From Amphibalanus amphitrite (taxonomy: Eukaryota > Arthropoda > Thecostraca > Balanomorpha > Balanidae): a DNA stretch of 64,000 nucleotides. Shown piece after piece: positions 56,946 to 64,000 of this stretch. The translations under genes were made by a program, and so were the position numbers. Below the pieces are notes generated by a model that was given only the letters and a program-made list of their open reading frames with translations, ran no database searches and was not told the origin of the DNA. How positions within the stretch are numbered: the stretch's first letter is position 1; the number at the start of each line of letters is the position of its first letter. Location of the stretch: NCBI RefSeq assembly GCF_019059575.1, contig NW_024881672.1, forward strand, positions 744,001-808,000, in the 5' to 3' direction.

Positions 56946-57869
56946 TCTGATTTTTAGACACTCCCGAAAAAAAATTGACTTGTGCCCGGAGGCGTCGTGG
57001 GGCGTGCTCTTGGATAAGTTTTCCATTGGCATTTTCCAAACTTCTAGGACATTGTTTCCTTGTTCCCTTCTTGGCATTTAACATGTAATTTTCCTTATGA
57101 AAGTCATGTGAAAGCTTATTTCTGTACGAGAAAATTTGCAAAATTTCGTTAATTTGTGTGGATGTGGGAGACTGAGACGAGAGATAAATGCCTATGATGT
57201 CCCCCCCCCCTCCCCAAGTGGGGACACATGCGATAGAGTCACTTTTAAATGTGATATGACCGTCTAATTATATTATTTCGTAACTCATGATAACTGGGTG
57301 TATAATAATTTTGACTGTTGAGCGCAATTTTCACATTTAATTTCCTTCTGAAGGAATACATATTTTTGCTAGTGACACCATGACAACGGGCAATAGTAAT
57401 CCGTGTGTGTTTAAAATTTGATTTCTTTTTCAATTTTCTTCTGGGCAACGACATTAACGATATTGATTAGCGTGTTGGGGTGGGCCATAGAAAGTGAATA
57501 CTTTTTGGGGTAGGGGCAATAAGAAAAAAAACATTCCCCTCTGTGCCGCCACTGTAAACAAGCATTATTGTCCTCGGCTACGCCTCGGCAATAAAGCATT
57601 TTTCGGTCTTCACCCTCGGGATACTGTGGCGTTACATCGGGCAATATTTTTTTTTACTACTGGCCGCTACCCCATACAGTAGTCATTTACTGACTACAGC
57701 CGTACGGTCAATACGGTTGTTAACTCAGTTCATTATTCATACTATTAATACCCTACCCACTCCCCAGTCCCATTTACGTGGCTCTAAGAACTAAGAACGG
57801 CCTTGCGCTCAGAGGAAAGATGATCGAAATAGGAAACAATCGAAAAGGCACGCTCCCCGGAACCCCCCC
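56946..57869. other. Gene-free stretch
   Basis: AT-rich DNA with short C runs near 57200 and 57863; no gene seen. Confidence 0.4.
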
Positions 57870-58444
57870 CCCCCCCCCATTCTAGACCTTTACTTTTCCG
57901 ATAGCCAAACCCATGACGTCAGGGTTACATTGAGCGCTAAACTGCGCATTAGATGGTTAAAGGGACTATCCCACCTTCTAAAATGTTGTTAAAACCAGTT
58001 AAATTGTGCCCGACTTTATAAATTGGATGACCAGGAACACGGTTCTGGCATTTATTTTTCATTAAACATCTTAGGCTTTCCATATTCCAAACACAAACTT
58101 TCAAATATGTGACGTCACAGCCCAAAATTAGCTCTTTCCCCAGGCCACATTACTGTCATAAAGCTGATTGTTTTTACTCTGTAGGCACCACAACAAAGTT
58201 CAGATCAAGTTTTAAGCGATTTTTCAACGAACAAACCCATTTAAATCAGAATGACTAAACGAGGTGACGTCACACTAACGGTCGCTCCATGTTGAAGATG
58301 GGCCTTGTACAAGGCCCATTTTCAAATGAAGGGAACGAATTTCTTCAACACCAAGAGGCCGCGGGGGTTGAAACCTAAATAGATAGTGGTTTCTGAACCT
58401 CGCCGCAAACTTGGCTATCTCAACTCAAACCCCATGTTAAAGGT
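57870..58444. repeat. Segmental duplication, copy 1
   Basis: About 575 bases nearly identical (about 99% by eye) to 61027-61603, starting in a C tract followed by CATTCTAGACCTTTAC and ending CCATGTTAAAGGT. It includes most of the MITE below. Confidence 0.9.
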
Positions 58445-58456
58445 GGGATAGTCCCT
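57961..58456. mobile_element. TTAA-flanked MITE (AGGGACTATCCCACCTT family), complete
   Basis: Perfect 17-base inverted ends (AGGGACTATCCCACCTT / AAGGTGGGATAGTCCCT) with TTAA on both sides (57957-57960, 58457-58460). 496 bases, non-coding. Confidence 0.85.
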
Positions 58457-58460
58457 TTAA

Positions 58461-59078
58461 GGTAGCTATTTCGCAACATGGCATTATCAAATCTGTTCAT
58501 TGTTTGAATAACGCTGCTCTCGAAAGTCTCACTGTGTCATGATTCATGGCGTCATGCATTTGCTTGCTTTACTTGCTGCGCATTTGCTTCATGTCGCGTG
58601 TAGTGCTAGGAAGATGGATTTTTTGCGACACTGCAGTGTTGAAATGATCCGATCCAGGTTATATAACCCGCTGTGGAATGCGAGCCTAAATCATTTGCAG
58701 ATCAACAATAACCACACTGCTGAACCGTTCTAATACGCATTTTAGTACTGATGTAATTCTTATATAAAGGCCCCGCGCACCGCTGAGGTCTGGCAGGTTC
58801 CACGTCCTGTTGGGGGGGGGGGAGGGCAAAAGGCCCCGCTTCGTATCTCCGAAACCAATAGCCGGATCGGAAAAATTCAAACGACATTCGAAAGAAACCA
58901 TCTAGATGCACAATCGGATAGGATATCAATGACCTTCATATTTGGCCTGTGACGTCATAGGGAGGTCAAACAAGGTCAAATCAGTCCAATTTACAATGAC
59001 GAGAAGTCGGCCATAAAAAAGGAACCTAGATTTCCAAAATGATTCTGGATATGATGTATGTATGTGATAGATCGGGCA
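58461..59078. other. Gene-free stretch
   Basis: A G run near 58812 beside CGTCCTGTT and AGGTCA motifs suggest a degraded TGACCT-family end. No gene seen. Confidence 0.35.
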
Positions 59079-59429
59079 CAGTGGCGCAGCCAGAACTCTG
59101 GCGACGGGGGTGAGAGACGTTCGCGATGGGCCCCCCAGCAAAGTGGGCCCCCCTCAACCAAATGGGGGCCCCTTACCAACAACGAAGGTCAGATCATTGT
59201 CATCATTACCAGCCAAATCAGGGAAAAGGACAAATATCTCTTGATCTGAAGAGGCACGTAAAAAACAACAGCATATTTACAGAAACACGACCATTCTGCC
59301 CATATTTGATGGACAGCGTGCAATTGATGGCCAGCGGCCACTCAAAGGATCGGGCTGGGTCAAAAGGCTTTTAAAAAAGCTCAACATCAGTTTTTTCGAC
59401 TATTACGTTTGATATAGGAGACGAGGTCA

Positions 59430-59568
59430 TATAAGGGGGCACCGGGGCCCCGTGCCCCCTTTGATTTTGGCATTTTAACATTAGCGCTATGGGCGTTGCA
59501 TGGAAAGAATGGGACCAAAAGTCGGCAGTGCCCGCCCCCCCTTAATTGAAGGTGTTCCGCCGCTTCTG
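59430..59568. mobile_element. hAT-type MITE, GGCGGCGGA family, copy d (left end missing)
   Basis: The body (CACCGGGGC, TTTTGGCATTTTAACATTA, GGCGTTGCATGGAAAGAATG, CTTAATTGAAGGTGTTCCGC) matches copies a-c, but the GGCGGCGGA start is absent. Confidence 0.7.
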
Positions 59569-59819
59569 ACCTCCATGAGCCTCAAAAACCTCTATGGGCC
59601 CCCTCACGCTTGGGGTAGGCTTCCTGAAGCATAAAATCTCTAAGTCTTGAGATGGGCCCATTAGGCATGAATTGGGCGATCAATATACATGTGGTGAGTT
59701 GACCTATATCAAACATGATATCGGCTCAATCAGGATTAGGGTAGGCCCTCTCAGACCCAGACCAGGCACGGAGTGCGGACCCTCCCACACATAGGATGAT
59801 CCTTTCATTCCTGGGATGT

Positions 59820-60680
59820 CTTCTCAGGCCTGAACTGGGCCCTCTCAGACCTGAAATGGGCCCTTCTCAGGCCTGAAGTGGACCCTCTCAGGCCTAAAAT
59901 AGGTCCTCTAGGGCCTGAAATGGGCCCTCTCAGGCCTGACATTAGCCCTCTCAGACCTTAAATGGACCCCTTCAGGCCTAAAATGGGCCCTCACAGCATC
60001 AAATGGGCCCTCTCAGGCCTGAAATGGGCTCCTCTCAGGCCTCAAATAGGTCCTCTAGGGCCTGAAATGGGCCCTCTAGGGCCTGAAATGGGCCCTCTCA
60101 GGCCTGAAATGGGCCCCTCTCAGGCCTCAAATAGGTCCTCTAGGGCCTGAAATGGGCCCTCTCAGGCCTGACATTAGCCCTCTCAGACCTGAAAAATGGA
60201 CCCTCTCAGACCTGAAATGGGCCCCCTCAGCCCGGAAATGTCGAAAAAGGGCCCCCTCATACCGTAACTGGGCCCTCTCAGGTCTGAAATGGTGCCTGAA
60301 ATGGGCCCCTCTCAGCCCTCAAACGGGCACTCTCTGGCCTCAAACGGGCCCTCTCTAGCCCCAAACAGGCCCTCTAGGGCATGAAATGGGCCCTCTCAAG
60401 CTTGACATGGGCCCCCTCAGGCCTGAAATGGGCCCCTCTCAGGCCTGAAATGGGCCCTATCAGGCCTCAAACATGCCCTCTAGGGCCTGAAATGGACCCC
60501 TTCAGGCCTGAAATGGGCCCTCACAGGCATCAGATGGGCCCTCTCAGGCCTGAAATGGGCCCTCTCAGCTTCAAATGGGCCCCTTCAGGCCTGAAATGGG
60601 CACTCACAGACCTGAAATGGGCCCTCTCAGGCCTGAAATGGCCCTCTCATGTCATGGAACGGGCCCTCCTAGGCCTTGGA
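59820..60680. repeat. Minisatellite of about 21-bp units
   Basis: Dozens of GGGCCCTCTCAGGCCTGAAAT variants in tandem, some with CTAGGG in place of CTCAGG. Confidence 0.93.
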
Positions 60681-60777
60681 TTAGTTCAATCGGGTCTTGG
60701 ATGTACCCTCTTAAATCATAAAATGGGACTATAAATCCTAAAGGGGGGGGGGGCTATACTGAAAACTGTTTTCAGTC

Positions 60778-61023
60778 CTATGACGGACCTTGACATTATG
60801 ATAAAAAATTGTCAGGCTGCATAACGTTACAGTTCGAATCGACGGTGGGCCCCTAGGATAAGAGACGGGGGTGAGATCTCACCCCTTTCACCCCCCCTGG
60901 CTATGACGGACCTTGACATTATGATAAAAAATTGTCAGGCTGCATAACGTTACAGTTCGAATCGACGGTGGGCCCCTAGGATAAGAGACGGGGGTGAGAT
61001 CTCACCCCTTTCACCCCCCCTGG
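60778..61023. repeat. Exact 123-bp tandem duplication
   Basis: 60778-60900 and 60901-61023 appear identical, each starting CTATGACGGACCTTGACATT and ending CACCCCCCCTGG. Confidence 0.92.
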
Positions 61024-61026
61024 CTG

Positions 61027-61603
61027 CCCCCCCCCCATTCTAGACCTTTACTTTTCCGATAGCCAAACCCATGACGTCAGGGTTACATTGAGCGCTAAAC
61101 TGCGCATTAGATGGTTAAAGGGACTATCCCACCTTCTAAAATGTTGTTAAAACCAGTTAAATTGTGCCCGACTTTATAAATTGGATGACCAGGAACACGG
61201 TTCTGGCATTTATTTTTCATTAAACATCTTAGGCTTTCCATATTCCAAACACAAACTTTCAAATATGTGACGTCACAGCCCAAAATTACCTCTTTCCCCA
61301 GGCCACATTACTGTCATAAAGCTGATTGTTTTTACTCTGTAGGCACCACAACAAAGTTCAGATCAAGTTTTAAGCGATTTTTCAACGAACAAACCCATTT
61401 AAATCAGAATGACTAAACGAGGTGACGTCACACTAACGGTCGCTCCATGTTGAAGATAGGGCCTTGTACAAGGCCCATTTTCAAATGAAGGGAACGGATT
61501 TCTTCAACACCAAGAGGCCGCGGGGGTTGAAACCTAGATAGATAGTGGTTTCTGAACCTCGCCGCAAACTTGGCTATCTCAACTCAAACCCCATGTTAAA
61601 GGT
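61027..61603. repeat. Segmental duplication, copy 2 (MITE right end replaced)
   Basis: Matches 57870-58444 with only a handful of differences. After CCATGTTAAAGGT the sequence switches to a different GTGTGCCACCTTTG context, so the MITE here lacks its right terminus. Confidence 0.9.
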
Positions 61604-62382
61604 AGTGTGCCACCTTTGAAAGATTTCCCGTTTTATTTTTCCTAGGATAAGAAGCTTCTGTTTTTACCTAATATCGCAAAAAAAATCAAAAATGGGCCTG
61701 GAATAGTGCCTTTTTCGCCTAAAAGTTTATCGGTTTTTAGATATGTATAACAACTGTAGTGGGCTCACCTGCAAACAGGCGTCGGGCAACAATCGCGAAT
61801 GCGGCGCACTTGTGACAATAAGCAAAGGTCATTATAGTGTTACGACCATACGACGTACGGGAATGAGTTATCAGCTGTCTAATCGTAGACAACACAATGT
61901 CGAGCCTTAAACTGTAAGCCTGTATTGGTATTGTTTCTTAAATTTGGCTGTCGAACATTAATTCAGGGTTACTTTTAAAGGGGGGGAAGAGGGGAATTTC
62001 CCCCCTTCGAAAATTCCGCTCCCCCTTTCAAATCGTGTCTGAACGGCTAGGGAGGGAAAGGGGAATTTCCCCCTTTCAAATTTATTTTGGAGCCCATTTT
62101 CAATCAATTCGCTATTCAGATTCTATAGCCATCGTTAATCAGATTCTCGTCATCAATCAACGTTGCTGGCGTTAAGATAATTATTAATTTTCAATTTTCG
62201 GTTCCATCCAACCATTTTACGTTCAGTGCAGCAGGAACTCCAGATTTGACCCGATACCGATCGGATAGTCGGTGGGACCGTCTCTTGTCTTGTCTCTTCC
62301 GTCTTTTCGCAATCACTGACATATCGGTACAGGCGTCGGCGTAGAAACCGGCGGGGGACGGGACGGGATTACCTCTCCGAAC
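61604..62382. other. Gene-free stretch
   Basis: Contains GGGGAAGAGGGGAATTTCCCCCCTTC-like palindromic G/C patches near 61980-62080; no gene seen. Confidence 0.35.
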
Positions 62383-63487
62383 CAAGGGTGGATACAGGGG
62401 GAGGGGGGCAATGGGCCATGGCCCCTCCTTTGACGCAAAAAGAAGGTGACCCCCTTTTGGACCCCCTTTTATATTCTGTGTTCTTTCTCAGAAACGACCC
62501 ATTTATTCACGATTATTTTCACTTTTTCATCGACGCCAAGGCCAATGTAAAATTTTTTGTCCCAATATGACAATGGCCGTGTTTAACCATCCTCCAAACC
62601 GGAATCATTGAAGGAAAAACAACGTTATTTTTGTCCCATAGGCATTAAAGCTTTGAGTAATAAATGACTTTTCTCTTTATGCAGCATTCACGTTCATCTG
62701 CTTTGCATGCAGAACAGGGCGCAAAAAAAAAATGTACCTCATCACAGCCGGCTTTCCCAATGGAACTTTCACTGCTCACTAATACTAATAGTAATAATTC
62801 AAGTTTTGTGCTTCATTAGTTTTTGTTCGGATATCACTGCCCACCTTGTAGTTGTAGAGGTTGCAGTTTTGTAGCGCCGTCGTTTCTCTACATACACGAC
62901 CACACAAAGAACTTTGGAATTGCTCGTTAACTGTAGCTTTTGTGAGCGTTTAAGAATTTCATGTTTTTTGCTCATTTTTGCTCGAACAGTTTGACATCAA
63001 TTACTCCTGACCTAAGGTGACCTAAGACTTGAAATTTTGTGCGAAGGTTTCAAATTGATACCCGGTAAGGTACTAAAAATTTGGCGGCGCTGCGCGCCGC
63101 CGTTTTTCGCTTTTCAAGAAAACCCACATGGGGGCCAAAATGACCTCCAATCAGGGCGCGGATTAACCTCTCTCTTTAGAAAGGCGTTACTTAATGTTTG
63201 GCCGGGGTATACCTACTAGTTATTGATACCACTGATAGGTTGATACTACTGATTGGCATTTGCAAGGGCGCAGTCAAGTTGGGACCTCCCCCGCCCCTTA
63301 CAGCCAAGGTAGGTGCGTATATTTTTTAGCAAAATTATTTTTTGGCAACCTTCCAAAATAAAGTGGCTGAAACCCGAGGAAAGAATAGGATTTGGGGGTA
63401 GGTAAGGTTCTGCGGGCTCCATCCTAACGAAAAACCTAATGGTATTGCCGCCCACCCCCCTTTCAGATGCCCCTGGATCCGCCTTTG
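62383..63487. mobile_element. Possible hAT-type element with inner repeat
   Basis: The left end CAAGGGTGGATACAGGGG and right end CCCCTGGATCCGCCTTTG are inverted. Flanks CTCCGAAC (62375-62382) and CCCCGAAC (63488-63495) agree at 7 of 8 bases. It encloses a TGACCT-family right end (GGCGGCGCTGCGCGCCGCC near 63081, GGGCGCGGATTAA near 63153). Confidence 0.5.
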
Positions 63488-63495
63488 CCCCGAAC

Positions 63496-64000
63496 TTTAT
63501 TCCCCCTCTCAACTTTTCCTGTAAAAGTAACCCTGCATTAATTTGTGGTTTGAAATATGATGTTATGTAAAATAATTGATATGAAACAGCGTCTCTTAAG
63601 TTATGACCCCATTACACCACACGCAAGTGGCAGAAATGACAATGATCAGCTGACGCATTTTTCTTGGCCGAAGTCAGAGCGCGCGGCCCGACGCACCACG
63701 CGTATTTGGAAATTCCGACCTCGACGAGCATCAGAAGCCACCTAACAGGCGTGTTCGAAACCGCAGGAGATGATGATGAACGGGTTTATCGAAACTTGAT
63801 TGGATGAGCCTATCGGTAATAGCGATTTTAGTGTGTGCATTTATTGTTCATAGTGGTGTGAAATGTGGTTGGGGTACGACCGACGACCCGTCGGGGCGAA
63901 TTTCGCACTGGGGTACTCAAAATTTGAAGAATTTTTAAGATGTTTCCATAAGTTTTGAAGGTATGGATAAGTTCTAAAAATCCGGTTCTCCTTATCCGGG
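63496..64000. other. Gene-free window end
   Basis: No gene or repeat recognised. Confidence 0.35.

Larger units (their letters stand above)
59079..60900. mobile_element. hAT-like element containing a minisatellite (right end damaged)
   Basis: The left end CAGTGGCGCAGCCAG is a common hAT-type terminus. The right side near 60885-60900 (CACCCCCCCTGGCTATG) looks like its inverted partner, but the last bases are lost in a duplication, so no target duplication can be checked. Confidence 0.4.

Noticed and set aside
59962-60734. Pro/Leu/Trp-rich repeated open frames
   Set aside because: Translations of the 21-base minisatellite.
60833-60964. Possible tRNA/SINE B-box GTTCGAATC, present twice
   Set aside because: No A-box or cloverleaf partner at the right distance; the second copy is just the 123-base duplication.

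Overview
This window reads as nuclear DNA of an animal, most likely an arthropod and plausibly a crustacean. Barnacle-like base composition is a guess from GC-rich coding exons set in AT-richer, repeat-choked DNA; no marker gene settles it. The evidence is spliced genes with GT-AG introns, AATAAA polyadenylation signals, an HLTF-type chromatin remodeler, alpha-crystallin small heat-shock proteins, a LINE with apurinic endonuclease and reverse transcriptase, and very many small DNA transposons.

Layout. 1-5 kb: no recognisable gene. 5.1-5.7 kb: a hAT-type MITE made of TGACTCA-like repeats. 5.95-6.18 kb: one minus-strand signal-peptide exon that looks like the start of a lysosomal chitobiase. 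6.4-13.7 kb: a minus-strand LINE (ORF1 plus an intact 1004-residue ORF2) nested inside a TA-flanked element. 14.9-17.5 kb: two tandem copies of a repeat, one broken by a TTAA-flanked element. 20.9-27.1 kb: two paralogous two-exon genes for small predicted secreted proteins with an extremely Arg/Lys-rich tail, about 5 kb apart, separated by repeats. 27-32 kb: repeats and MITEs. 32.7-33.4 kb: a PTB-domain protein gene. 33.4-40 kb: no recognised gene, then repeats. 40.2-48.5 kb: a complete three-exon HLTF/RAD5-like gene (1343 residues) whose first intron holds nested transposons. 50.1-56.2 kb: two small heat-shock protein genes, head to head, with heat-shock-element-like sites upstream of each and transposons between them. 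56.4-64 kb: tandem repeats, minisatellite, segmental duplication and MITEs, with no gene recognised.

Functional threads. HLTF is a fork-remodelling helicase and ubiquitin ligase; the two small Hsps are protein chaperones; the PTB protein is a probable signalling adaptor. The most novel-looking content is the pair of secreted polybasic proteins (conserved promoter and signal exon, diverged mature region) and a repeat family full of TGACCT/AGGTCA nuclear-receptor half-sites. Two related copies of that family, one in the HLTF intron and one between the two sHSP genes, carry the same composite of a CRE (TGACGTCA), one spacer base and a perfect IR1 ecdysone-receptor-type palindrome. All functional claims are inferred from sequence alone.
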